64,000 nucleotides of DNA, taken from contig VZQC01006589.1 in assembly GCA_009823505.1 (NCBI GenBank), positions 7,673,743 to 7,737,742 of the forward strand, read 5' to 3'. The notes under the pieces are model-generated. The model searched no databases and was not told where the DNA came from. It worked only from the letters and a program-made list of their open reading frames with translations. Of this stretch, positions 22,435 through 34,287 are shown one piece after another. The position numbers and the translations under genes are program-made. The DNA comes from Rhizomys pruinosus. Lineage: Eukaryota > Chordata > Mammalia > Rodentia > Spalacidae. Numbering within the stretch: the first letter of the stretch is position 1; every line of letters begins with the position of its first letter.

Positions 22435-23560
22435 CTTTTTTTTTATATTTTAACTATAACTTATACTTTGTTGAACTTTTGTGCATTTCATACAATACAT
22501 CTTAACCATATTTAGAACCCCTCCCCTCCACCCGAAGTGCCCCCATAGTGTCCTCCATTGGATTTCATACATTTGGTCATATATGTTGAGGCCTATGATG
22601 TCATTCTTCTGTACCCAGATGTCCCTTGATACAAGTTCATCCACTGGAGTTGACTCAGATTATCTTAATTCACTCCTTTAATGAATATTAACTCTCTCCT
22701 GCAATGGTCCCTCAGTAATGGATAAATTTAATATTGGAGTTCTATCCATGAACACACTGTGCAGTCTCTTATTCTCTAAAACAGCCAGTCATGGCCTTCT
22801 GTCTGCATCATACACTATTATATGAGGAAGCTTCACTGGTAAGAGTTCAGGGATGTGTTAGTGTTCTCTCTACCCCTGTTCTGCTATGTTTCATGAATCT
22901 TAGGTATAGACACACTAGATGTGTCAGTTAGGGATAGACATTTCTCAGAAAATTATTCTCTGGGTGTGACCAGTTGGGGAACTCTGTCATAATATCTATA
23001 TGTTGGAAAAAGAATGGCATGTTTGTCTGTAAATATAAGGATCCATATTTAGCAAATAGTAAGAAATTTCATTTGCCAACATATATGAAAGAGATAGGAT
23101 TTTCTCTAAGATTTATGACCTCTCCAGCCATGTAAACACTGGTGCGAGTTCATATGAGTAAGTCCCCAGAGGCCTGAAAGCCTGTTTCCTTATCTCCATG
23201 CAGCAACCCAGGCTGTTACAATTGTTCCTCCCCCTCCTCCACAATGGTCCCTGAGCCATGAGCAGGTCAGGTTTAATGTAGGTGTCCTATCCAGGGAAAC
23301 ACACTCTGTAGTCTCTTATAATCTACATCTTGGCCAGTTGTGGCCTTCTGTGTGCATCACACTCTGTTTCATTAGAAGTCTCCTCTGGTAAGTGTTAGGG
23401 ATGCATTAGTATTCTCTCTGTTCCCTGTCCCTCTAAGTACCATGAGCCTTAGGTATAGATATTCCACTACAGATTTGTCAATTAGAGCTATCTATAGTTC
23501 TTTGTAGTTTCAAAATTCTGGTTGGGCATATGCATTGCTTTTCACTAAATATGAAAATAA
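22435..23560 (-). mobile_element. Old L1 3' end and 3'UTR, minus strand
   Basis: The reversed 3' end 'tgtgcatttcatacaataca' and a C-rich tract near 22518-22535 lead into a 3'UTR with an internally repeated motif series: 'cctgagccatgagcaggtca', 'cagttgtggccttctgtgtg' and earlier 'cagtcatggccttctgtctg'. Two versions of the same ~500-bp segment follow each other (about 22710-22960 and 23240-23480), so it may combine two L1 copies. Confidence 0.55.
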
Positions 23561-24455
23561 GTTTGAGGTGTTTTAACCTCTTTGATATCATCAATCCGTA
23601 TATCCTTTTATTTAGGACTTTTATGTCTCAGCATTATTTCAAAATTTATGTTGTATTTGTTAGTCTTATAGACATTTTACGCTTTCTTATGCTACTATAA
23701 ATCAAATACAATTTCATTTGCAAATATTTATAGGGAGTAAATATATCATTGGTTGTCATATATTAACCATATACTCTGCAAGCCTATTAATCTTGCTTGT
23801 TGACTCTAATACGTATACATATAATCTGTTACATTACACATAATACATTGTTTCTATATATCTAAAATTTTTCTAATATTATATATATCCCTTAATGTAT
23901 TTATATACATGAATATGTTGTTCATTAATACTTTAATCTTTATACTCCATTTGCTTTTTATTTATTTTGCTTTTTTTTAGTATAGAACTTCTAGTGAAAA
24001 GATTTATTGGACTAATTAAAATGCATCATTTCATAATTAAATATATTAGCTGTCAATATTTCCAGGTGACATTTAAGATTATTTTCCTTTGGTTTCTAGT
24101 TCAGATAGTTTTTCTTTTTATGTCTATTGAATTGGTCAAATGTTTGCCAATATATTGGTATACTTTCAATTTTAGCAAGGAACACATTTATTATTTTATA
24201 TCTGCCTCATGGCTTGTAATTTTCATCTATAAATTCTATACTCCTTATGTATAATAGATCAATTTTAAATCTGCATCTTCAGATATTATTGCTACCAGTG
24301 AAGCTCCTGTTTGCTCTCTGCTTGCATGCTGAATATTTCTATCATTTTACTTTCCTCTATTTATGACTTCTCTTTGAAAATGAATCTCAGTACATAGAAA
24401 AGAATATATTCTTCTATGTACAGTCAGGGAAATCCAATTTTCAATTGAAATTTTC
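23561..24455. other. AT-rich, no feature recognised
   Basis: Very AT-rich. The 95-codon plus frame at 23967-24254 is rich in F, I and Y because of base composition; no family is recognisable, although its closeness to L1 pieces allows it to be LINE debris. Confidence 0.5.
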
Positions 24456-24675
24456 TTTTAAAAAATATTTTATTCATTATTTTATGTGTATGTGTGTATT
24501 GCCTGCATCTATGTAAGTGTACCTGTGTTATGCAATGCCCACAGAAGAGGGACTCAGATCCTCTGGAATTGACACTACAGACAGTTGTTAGCTGCCATAT
24601 GGGTGCTGAAATTAGAACCCAAGCTTGTGTAAGAACAGCGAGTGCTCTTAACCATTGAGCCATCTCTCCAGTCCC
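24456..24675 (-). repeat. B2 SINE, minus strand
   Basis: 'ttatgcaatgcccacagaag', 'agctgccatatgggtgctga' and 'gagccatctctccagtccc' show a full-length reversed B2. It lacks the 17-bp duplication and is fairly diverged. Confidence 0.9.
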
Positions 24676-25009
24676 AATTATGTGTTCTCACATGTGTTTT
24701 AGGCATTTATGTGTACTATTTTTCTACTTTTTTAATTTTCTCATCTCTTCTGGGTTTCTCTAATTCTTCTGGTATAGTTTCTCTCATTTTCAAGCTCCCT
24801 GTTGGTTCTTAAGATGCAAGTTTTTGTAATGGTTTCAAATGTTTTCCTTTAAAAATTAAATAATAATCTATTGTCAAGTCAGTGATGTCTTTATCATATA
24901 CACAGAAGAAGCCTGAACCACCATGCTAGTGTTTATATTTGGAGCATTTGTTATTCTTTTTTTCCTGTGTTTGAGTGTATTGCCTGCATGTTTTTTTTTG
25001 TTTGTTTTG
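24676..25009. other. No feature recognised
   Basis: AT-rich, nothing clear. Confidence 0.5.
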
Positions 25010-25091
25010 TTTTTTTTTTTACTGATGCTTTGTGTATTTCATACATCATTTTCCAATTCAGTTTAGGCATATATCCCCTTCCCTTCCCCCC
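25010..25091 (-). mobile_element. L1 3' end fragment cut at an N
   Basis: A T-rich tract then 'gtgtatttcatacatcattt' and 'ccccttcccttcccccc' are the reverse of an L1 3' end. The match stops at the undetermined base, so the rest of the element may be missing from the assembly. Confidence 0.7.
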
Positions 25092-25092
25092 N
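25092..25092. other. Single-N join
   Basis: One N next to a C homopolymer at the point where the L1 homology ends; probably an assembly join. Confidence 0.9.
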
Positions 25093-26604
25093 GCATTAGC
25101 TAATGTCTGAGAAACCTCATGGAATGCATCTAGGTAAGCCAGGACCCAAATACACAAAGGAGAAGTCATGATTATGAGGGGAGGGTTGAAATTAGCATCA
25201 GAAATATGGAACATGTCATTCCAGCTCTCCCCTGCTCCGGGTCTGGGGGCTGCATTTGAGTGGTATATGGAGAGCCTGGAGCAGCTGGAAAGGAGGTTTT
25301 GGTGCTGTCTTTGTTGGGATGAGGTGTGGATTCCCCAGTGGAGGCTTTGTGGGTCATTCATAGTATGACCTTTGCTTTTTTTGATAACTGAATCTCCCTA
25401 GCAAGTGGCTCTTCAACGTTTTCTTCACTTTAGTATTAATCTTTTCCCAATGTCAAGTTGTAAGATAACACTTGGGGATTCATCTTCACGATGATTTTTT
25501 TTTTGCTTTCCTGGAACTATTATGTCCTTAATTTGCAGTCTTTTTTTGAAAGCCAAGTATTTGTCATTGTTGTATTTGTGACATGTTTTGTTCTAACCTC
25601 ACACACCTTTTAACCTTTCGTCAGGTTGAAAATTCAAAGGAGACCCTGTACTCAGGGAAAAAGTTGGAACCTTCTTTTTCTCATTATCTGATGGTTCTAC
25701 AGTCTGAGACACGTCACTTATTGTCCTGGATACTTCTGCCCCAGGGAGGCTATGAACAAAGAAGAAGAGGTTCTAAGGATGGTCAGCGTGAGGGGTTTCT
25801 ACCAGGCTCCCACTTACACATTGCGGGCTCCATGGGATCAGGCTGTGTCTGTGCTGAGCCTGTGGTCACTGTAGCTCAGCCAGTCAATCCTCAAGGACAC
25901 CTGGTACCTGCCTTTGACTAACACACCTCTGACCTCAGTGACACAAATGACCTATGAGAGAAAGTGGAGAGAGCACTTTTGCAGAGATAGAAATGAAAGC
26001 AGTCCAGCCAGCCTCTGTGGAGTGTGCACTGTGTCCTAATGCTGTTCTAGGCCCCCAGAGGCAAGCCTGGAGGAGGGACACTTACCAACCTGCCTTTCTC
26101 CACTGATTGTAATATGGGTCCAGTAATCTATGGGAGCCCAAAGCTGGGAGATCTAAGAGCCTGGGGCAGGCAGGCAGGAATGTCACCAGATGAGGAGGAT
26201 GGGCTAGAGCCATTATGGAAGACCAGTGGATGTAGTCCAATTTAGAGGGCTGGAGGGGGATGGAACAATTTGTGGAGTGCCTAGAAATCAGCCTTGCCAG
26301 TAAGATGAGAAATGGAGAAGTGAAGTCAGGAAATGAGAGGGAGTTTGCAATTCCTTTGTAAGGAACTTGGACTCTAAGAGGAATGGCGAACACACTGGAG
26401 GAAGGATTTGAGTGGGCACGGGCCACCATCAGATGGGCGTGGAGGAGAAGGTCCTTCAACTTGTGACCTTCCTTGCTCTATCCAGTCATTCCCTGTAGCT
26501 TTTCAAACAGCTTCATGACATCTGATTTCCACACCAAAAAATGGACCATTTGAAGTCTCTCACTCACTAGTTTTTTAGTATATTTAGAGTTGTGTCATGA
26601 TCAT
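25093..26604. other. GC-richer block with few repeats, no gene assigned
   Basis: Compared with its surroundings this block has higher GC and no SINE or LINE word that I recognise. It contains a 112-codon plus frame (25583-25921) and a 125-codon minus frame (26082-26459), neither with a known domain or a clear splice structure. It may be unique sequence or a very old repeat. Confidence 0.4.
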
Positions 26605-26616
26605 CACAGTCTAATT

Positions 26617-26681
26617 CTTTTTTTATTATTATCTTTTAATATATTTTGTACAAGATTATCAAATCTAGACCCATGTACCCC
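26617..26681 (-). mobile_element. Extremely truncated L1 insertion
   Basis: Only the last ~40-50 nt of an L1 3'UTR is present ('atcaaatctagacccatg', shared with the young L1 at 33.28 kb), with a T-rich reversed tail. 'cacagtctaatt' flanks it exactly at 26605-26616 and 26682-26693. Confidence 0.8.
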
Positions 26682-26693
26682 CACAGTCTAATT

Positions 26694-26848
26694 TTTTTGG
26701 TCTTTTCGAGACAGGGTCTCCCTCTAGCCCCAGCTGTCCTGGAACTCACTCTTTAGACCAGGCTGGCCTTGAAATCACAAAGATCCACCTGCCTCTGCCT
26801 CTGCCTCCTAAGTGCTAGGATTAAAGGCGTGCGCCACCACGCCCGGCC
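26694..26848 (-). repeat. B1 SINE, minus strand
   Basis: 'ggtcttttcgagacagggtc', 'gaaatcacaaagatccacct' and 'gcgccaccacgcccggcc' give a nearly full-length reversed B1 that keeps several CpGs, so it is relatively young. Confidence 0.95.
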
Positions 26849-28712
26849 TACTAAGCCTTTAAAATAAAATATTGATGTCAATTATTTCAAATTATCCCAT
26901 AAAATAGACAATGAAGGAATGCTTCAAAACTCATTTAATGAAGTTAGTATTATACTGATTCCTAAAACTGATAAAGATTCAACAGAAAAAAATTACAGAT
27001 CCATTTCCCTGATGCACTTCTTTAGGGATGACATTCAGATGCAAAAATCATCATATTGCAAACAAAATCCCAATAAAATACTTGTAAATTAAATTCAAGT
27101 ACTCATAAGAAACTTCCTTATCACTGCGGCTTTATTTAAGTCATGTAAGTATGTTTCAGCATAACAAATTCGAAAACTGTATTACATCACATAAATAAAC
27201 TCAAGGAGAGTTTACTTATGTGATGTAGTATGATTTTCAGATGACCATTTCAAAAGCGACAGAAACCAAGTGTTAAACTCCATGAGGCTTTAGTGACAGA
27301 ATGCGTGACGACACTAGGAATGGAGGGAACATATCTCAACATAATAAAGGCTATGTATGATAAATGCGTAGCCAACATCATGGTAAATGGAGAAAATCCA
27401 GAAGCATTGCAGAAAGATCAGGAATAAAATGGAGATATGCACTCTCTCTATTTCTATGGTATGGTGCTTGAATTCATGTCTAGAGCAATAAGACAAGAGA
27501 AAGAAATAAGGGCCTGCACATATTTGCAGATGATGTAATTCTATCTGAAAAGACCCTGAAGAATACCTCAGAACATCCTTAGACCTGATAAACAGCTTCA
27601 GAGAAGTGAAAGTTTACAAAATTAATACAAAATCTCCACATACCAATGAGAAACACACTGAGAAAGAAATCAGATGAAAATATCCAGTCATCCTCAAAGC
27701 AATAAAATTTCATGGAATAAATTTAACTAAGAAGGAAAAAGAACTGCAATAACATATATGAAAGAATCATGATGATGAAAAGAGTTTAGAACTGTCACAA
27801 ACACGGACACCTTGATCAAAGGAGTAGAACAGAGGGCTCAAAAATAAACCCAGGTAACAACAGATATATGCTTGTAGATGAAGAGGTTCTGGAGGAAAAA
27901 CACCACCAATACATGATACAGAGAAACTGTGTGCCTATGTGTAAGAGAGTGAAACAAGAGTTTTATCTCTCATGTTGTACAAAACAACCCCAAAAGGATC
28001 AAAGATCTTAACATGATGTATGAAAATCTGAAATTGGCAGAGGAAAAAGTAGGGAAAACATTCCAAAGGTATAGATATAGATAAAGGTTTTCTGAATAGG
28101 CAGCTGGTCCCACAGGAATTAAGGCCAACAATAAACACAGGGTCCCTCATAAAATTATAAAACCTTCTACACAAGAAAGGAAACTTCCATTCCCTACAGA
28201 ATAAAAGACAAACCACCAGACTGCACATGGTTAGCATGTATATTATAATGCATGATTTCTGAGGGGGGTTGGAGCATGGTGGGACTGGGTCTGCTTGGGA
28301 ACCATTGTACAAGTTGCACAAATGCTCCATAAATTATAAAGAAAATAAAACCACCAGATAGTCATCCAAAAAAGCATGAGAAATTAGAAACAAAAAACTC
28401 TAAGAAACCAAACAAGCTAATAAAACTGGGCCATGGAATTGAACAGAGAATTCATAAAACTAAGAAATAAAGGTGGGAAATAAACATTTGGAAAAGTGTG
28501 CAACATCACAGGCCATCAAGAACCATGAATTTAAACTACACTGAAGTTTCATCTCACCTGGTGACTACCATAAAAAACAAAGTAAACAATGTTAGCAAGT
28601 TTGTGGGAAAGGGAAGGCCTGAACACCATGGATGGGGATGTAGACAGTGGATGTAATAGAAAAATTAGAGTGGAGCATTCTCACAAACTCAGACCCCAGT
28701 TCTTAATAAGAG

Positions 28713-30445
28713 AACTGCCACAGGTCCCAGCTATGCCCACCCTGACATGTACACAACAGTGCATCACACTCTAATAGAACTGCTGCAGGTCCCAGCTGTG
28801 CCCACCCTGACACGTACACAACAGTGCATCACACTATAATAGAACTGCCACAGGTCCCAGCTGTGCCCACCCTGACACATACACAACAGTGCATCACAAT
28901 ATAATAGAACTCCCACAGGTCCCAGCTGGCCCACCCTGACACGTACACAATGGTGAATAACACTATAATAGAACTACCACAGGTCCCAGCTGTGCCCACC
29001 CTGACATGTACACAACAGTGCATCAAACTATAATAGAACTGCCACAGGTCCCAGCTGTGCCCACCCTGACACGTACACAACAGTGCATCAAACTATAATA
29101 GAACTGCCACAGGTCCCAGCTGTGCCCACCCTGACACGTACACAACAGTGCATCACACTCTAATAGAACTGCCACAGGTCCCAGCTGTGCCCACCCTGAC
29201 ACGTACACAACAGTGCATCACACTATAATAGAACTGCCACAGGTCCCAGCTGTGCCCACCCTGACACGTACACAACAGTGCATCAAACTATAATAGAACT
29301 GCCACAGGTCCCAGCTGTGCCCACCCTGACACGTACACAACAGTGCATCACACTATAATAGAACTGCCACAGGTCCCAGCTGTGCCCACCCTGACACATA
29401 CACAACAGTGCATCAAACTATAATAGAACTGCCACAGGTCCCAGCTGTGCCCACCCTGACACGTACACAACAGTACATCAAACTCTAATAGAACTGCCAC
29501 AGGTCCCAGCTGTGCCCACCCTGACACATACACAACAGTGCATCAAACTATAATAGAACTGCCACACATCCCAGCTGTGCCCACCTGACTCATATACAAC
29601 AGTGCATCACACCCTATTAGAACTGCCACAGGTCCCAGGTGTGCCCACCCTGACACATACACAACAGTGCATCACACTATAATAGAACTGCCACAGGTCC
29701 CAGCTGTGCCCACCCTGACACGTACACAACAGTGCATCACACTCTAATAGAACTGCCACAGGTCCCAGCTGTGCCCACCCTGACACATACACAACATGCA
29801 TCACACTATAATAGATGTGCCACAGGTCCCATCTGTGCCCACCCTGACACATACACAACATGCATCACACTATAATAGATGTGCCACAGGTCCCAGGTGT
29901 GCCCACCCTGACACATACACAACAGTGCATCAAACTATAATAGAACTGCCACAGGTCCTAGCTGTGCCCACCCTGACATGTACACAACAGTGCATCACAC
30001 TATAACAGAACTGCCACAGGTCCCAGCTGTGCCCACCCTGACTCGTATACAACAGTGCATCACACTCTAATAGAACTGCCACAGGTCCCAGCTGTGCCCA
30101 CACTGACACGTACACAACAGTGCATCAAACTATAATAGAACTGCCACAGGTCCCAGCTGTGCCCACCCTGACACGTACACAACAGTGCATCACACTATAA
30201 TAGAACTGCCACAGGTCCCAGATGTGCCCACCCTGACACGTACACAACTGTGCATCACAGTATAATAGAGCTGCCACAGGTCCAAGCTGTGCCCACCCTG
30301 ACACGTACACAACAGTGCATCACACTCTAATAGAACTGCCACAGGTCCCAGATGTGCCGACCCTGACACATACACAACAGTAATCACACTATAATTGAAC
30401 TGCCACAGGCCCCAGCTGTGCCCAGTCCGACATGTACATATTAGT
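28713..30445. repeat. 65-bp minisatellite, about 26 units, derived from L1 ORF2
   Basis: The unit runs from 'aactgccacaggtcccagct' to 'catcacactataatag'; starts at 28713, 28778 and onwards show a 65-bp period, with small indels in a few units (near 28925 and 29585). Each unit resembles the L1 ORF2 stretch that codes for the 'IPLLGIYP' region. L1 coding resumes downstream ('ctactacagaggtacttcct'). Frames stay open for about 60 residues on both strands only because of the repetition. Most units carry a CAGCTG E-box core and an ACGT. Confidence 0.97.
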
Positions 30446-30619
30446 ACTTCCTACTACAGAGGTACTTCCTCACGCACATTGATTTTTGGTCTGCTCCTAG
30501 TATATAAGAATTGAGATCATCCTATATCTTTATCAACTCAGTAATGGACAATGAAATGCAGAATATATATTCATAGGAATTTTATTCAGTGGTGAAAAAC
30601 TGTCATCAATAAATTACCA

Positions 30620-30846
30620 GGAGTGGTGGTCAGTGGTTAGGAGCACTCAGTGTTCTTGCAGAGAACACATACTTGATTTCCAGCAATCACTGGAATCCCA
30701 TTTAGCAAGCATTCTAAGTCCAGTTCCAGTAGAATCCAGTGTCCTCTTCTGACCTCCATGTTCATTGTGTGTCAGATGCACTTACACACATACAGGCAAT
30801 GCACTCATTTGCATAGTTTTTAAAAAATAAAAATAAATTTAAAAAA
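30620..30846 (+). repeat. B2 SINE inside L1
   Basis: Diverged head 'gtcagtggttaggagcactc' and body 'cctcttctgacctccatg', then an A-rich tail. It splits the L1 ORF2 C-terminus. Confidence 0.85.
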
Positions 30847-32507
30847 GCGATGGGCAGGAAAACTAATGAAACTGGACATTATACTGACTCAGTAATCAAA
30901 GTCCCAGAAAGACAAACCCCATATGCCCTTTCTCTTATAGAGATCCTAGCTTTTCAGGATTTGTGCTTAACTTTGAGCCTATAAAGACCATGATGCTAGA
31001 AAGTTACCATGAGGTAAAAGGAAATTCCTTGAAGCAGGGCAGAGAGCAGAATGTTGTAATACGAAGGTCTGAGTGGAATACCAAGGTCTGAAAGGTTAAA
31101 GCTGGGATGGGATTGAGGATGGGCAGTATTATGACATAGAGATACAGTTAACCAAAACCAAGGGCTTCCAAAAATGTCATATGGATGTTTAATATGTTAT
31201 AAACTAAAATGATAATAAAAATAGGCTTTGAATGGTAGAAATATACATAGGTCCATAATACTCCCAGAGGTTAAGGGTTATTAAAATCTCAATGCCAGTT
31301 GTGTGTTGCCACCTTTTGAGGTGCTGGTCACACAGGCTTCAGAAACCCCACAAACAGTACAGGTTTCTTGCCATTGCCCTTGATGCCCACCAGAACTAGG
31401 GAAAACCTACTACTGAAGACAGGATATGTCTTGGTTGCAGGACATGGAATAATCAAGCTGGGACTGAAATGGAAGTTTCTGTCCTTTTGTCTGTATTTGG
31501 TAGGGCTAGAAGTTTCTATGAAGGCTCCTGTGAGAAAAAAATTTATCAATGATATTGCTCAATATGAATTCTGCTATCAACATTACCAACCTGCCAGAAA
31601 AGATGTACCCACTTTTGAAATAGAGGCACGACTCTTTGGCTGGTAAACAAGGGCTTTCTTATTGTTTCTGAAACCAACGTTACATGGGAATTGCAAGCAT
31701 ATCACTGTAAACCTGCTTAAAAAAACAACAACAACAAAAAAAACAGCACCTGGTTGGAGAAGTCATAGGTCTTCAAGAGGTACCAACTACTGCTCCTTTC
31801 CTAAATGGACATGGAGCCAAACTACTTTCTAAGTATGTATGTTTATACACAGTACTACTCTAAGCCTTGGTCAAAGAAGCTTCCTCTGGCAGTGGGTAAG
31901 TGGTTCATGTACAGACTTAAACCTGTCCAAAATACAGAGACTACGTTACTCTGAAGTGCTAAACTCTAAAGCTGACATCAATATCACCCCTTTGCAGGGA
32001 TCAAGAGACACTGAAAAGGAGGTCAAAAGAATTTAAGAGGCAGGGAACAGAAGGAGTACTGTGGAATGTTGTCTTTGGGACACAGCAAAGATGCTGTGCC
32101 CTTCAGTTCACCATAGCTCCCTGTGAAAACCTGCACAGGACCAGGACCATCAACATCCCACCATCTGTAGGGAGAATGGCCCATGAGGAGCTACAGGTAG
32201 TAAACGGTAGCTGGAAGAAGCAATGCAGCCCATGATACGTTGCTTTTGCTCACTAGACACCCCCCACCTATTTGATCCCAGCAAGTAATTAATTTAAATG
32301 TAATAGAGCACACATGCACACACTGAACATGAAGAGATGTGATTTGTCTAGAAAAGCTCAATAGGAAGGGAGTTAAGAAGAAAATGGACAGGAATGTCAT
32401 CAAAGTAAATATATATGTATACATATGTAAAAGAATATATAGGAAAGAAAATATAAAAGAAAGATCATGAAATGCTCAAAGAGTAAATAAAAATATATTT
32501 AAAAAAT

Positions 32508-33242
32508 AACTGTTTCATCTATATATGTGGGTATAAATATTGAATATTTTGTAAATTTTAATAACTAGGGGCAAATCTCTTAGGACATGTTATTAAGTCT
32601 CATGGCATTAACTAAAACTCCCCTATATAAGACTAAAATGGATCGCTATCTCCAGAATAGAAGATAGTAACATGCTTAAGCTAATCACATATACACAATT
32701 GTTAATTTTCTATCTATTCCTGACTTGTACTGAAGTCCCAGTTACAGCTGTTAGATTAAATGGGCACAACTGTTCTCTATGTTTTCCTATATTATACAAA
32801 TGATAACTCTGACAGTTCTTTTCCACATAACAAGATAATTTGGCTCAGGAAAAGCTGAGTTCTACCTCCTGAACCAATGTTATGCAGTCTACAGGGAGAC
32901 AGTCTGAAGAGGCATGCTAAAACCTTTCACTCTGGTTCCTGTCTGTAGATCTGTGATATGACTCCTGTCTTCTGGAAAACTATAAATCAAGATTTAGGGG
33001 TCTGGGCAACAAGAAAGGCTGCTCTGATTATAGTCACAAAAACAGAGGGGGAAGGAATACACCTCTTCCCCCCAGGATGCAAATTATAGGAAAATGGCCT
33101 TTGTTTGGGGGAGGGGGCAGCTTTTAAAGCCTCCCTGGCCAACAGCTCCTGGTAGGGCAGCCCACAGCTGGAGCCTTTACCTACCAATGCTTTTTATTTA
33201 ACTGTAGGGCAAAATTGCATTCCTGAGAAGAATTGACAGTTT
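32508..33242. other. No feature recognised
   Basis: AT-rich at first, then more mixed with a G-rich stretch at 33103-33118. The 66-codon minus frame at 32987-33187 has no known domain. Confidence 0.5.
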
Positions 33243-33450
33243 ATTTTTTTACATAAATTTATTTTTATTTTTTTAACAAATCTAGACCCATGCCCCTCCC
33301 ATTCCTCCATCCCACCAGAGCTCATGCATTCTGCCAAACATGCCTTTCATCTCTTTCTCAGTCTTTCTCAATATTCTCCATGAGGAAGTTGACTGTTTTG
33401 AGCAGAAGTTCACTGTTTCAGTCAGTTCTTCAATGCAGTCCTTTCTGTTT

Positions 33451-33486
<36 letters not shown>

Positions 33487-33832
33487 CCAATATGCATCAC
33501 TCCCAACTGCTTTGCACAAAAGCTCAGGGGGCCATACACAAGAAATACTTACAACTAGGTAATTGGCACTATCATCCACAGATGAGGGATACCATTCATT
33601 GTTTGTGTTTCTGGGATTGTGTTACTTCACTCAGCATGATGTCCTCTAGCTCCAGCCATTTTCCTGCAAAGCTCATGATGTCATCTTTCTTTACTGCTGC
33701 ATAGAACTCCAATGTGTAGATGTACCACATTTTCTCTATCCACTCATCAGCTGAGGGGCATTTGGGTTGGTTCCAATTCCTTGCTATTGTGAAGAGAGCT
33801 GAAATAAACATGGCTGTGCATGTATCTCTGCA
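33243..33832 (-). mobile_element. Young L1 3' end, minus strand
   Basis: Reverse complement of the same subfamily as 4853-5630: 3'UTR 'acaaatctagacccatgccc', an expanded (TTG)n at 33449-33486, then the ORF2 C-terminus (33596-33850 frame, containing 'WYIYTLEFYAAVKKDD' and 'LSEVTQSQKHKQ'). Coding homology stops abruptly near 33832 inside the sequence for 'RDTCTAMF'. Confidence 0.92.
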
Positions 33833-34287
33833 GTGGGGTGAGCCTGCCACCCACTCCTGGAACCTCCCCGCCAGCTCATGTTCCAGAGAGCACCAAGGTG
33901 TGGGTGTACCTAGACAGGGTCACAGGGATGCAGCAGGTCAACAGGGTATTAGTGCGCAGGCCGAAGGAGCAACAACCTCCCCCAAGTGGTAGTGCTGTGG
34001 CATAGACAGTCTAGCAAGCGTAGGTTTAGAGAATCTAGTCTGCCCAGCCAAGGTAGAGGCACGAGAATCCAAAAACACAAACAAACAAACAAAAAAACAC
34101 CAAATCCACATCCCAAGGACACAACAATAAAATAACATGGGAAAAAACAACAGGGGAAAAGCTCATAATAAATCCATACTGAATGCTACTAGTTTGACAT
34201 AAGATTCCTACAACAAGATCTCCCTGAAAAGAAACCAAGACACGGACCTTAGAAGAACAATTGTAGACATATTTGAAGAAATGCTCA
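33833..34287 (+). mobile_element. Possible L1 5'UTR and ORF1 start
   Basis: GC-richer sequence ('caggccgaaggagcaacaac', 'cctcccccaagtggtagtgc') is followed by an A-rich stretch. Then comes a broken coding stretch with 'KRNQDTD' near 34215, which resembles the start of rodent L1 ORF1. It joins ORF2 3' sequence directly near 34287. The identification rests on a few words and should be treated as tentative. Confidence 0.4.

Larger units (their letters stand above)
26890..32507 (+). mobile_element. Degenerate L1: ORF2 from RT domain to 3'UTR, with insertions
   Basis: Broken frames keep ORF2p landmarks in order. First is an RT-domain block near 26930-27010. Next is 'NIIKAMYDKCVANIMVNGE' near 27340-27400. 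The RT catalytic box appears as F-A-D-D near 27525-27540, where the family usually has F/Y-A-D-D. Later coding words flank a minisatellite (28713-30445), then a B2 (30620-30846), and the 3'UTR ends in an A-rich tail near 32500. Many stops make it non-functional. The 92-codon frame at 31368-31646 lies in the region I read as 3'UTR and is probably chance. The 5' half is absent. Confidence 0.85.

Noticed and set aside
28829..30387. Repeated 60-84-codon frames with a cysteine/tryptophan-rich peptide
   Set aside because: They are translations of the minisatellite. Because 65 is not a multiple of three, one strand cycles through all frames, and the frames end at unit variants.
28713..30445. CRISPR-like array or satellite DNA
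   Set aside because: There are no distinct spacers between conserved repeats, as the whole 65-bp unit repeats. The host is a rodent genome and the array lies within a LINE, so it is a minisatellite and not a centromeric satellite.
31368..31646. 92-codon frame as a processed gene copy
   Set aside because: It lies between L1 3'UTR-like words and shows no recognisable protein family, so a chance frame is more likely.
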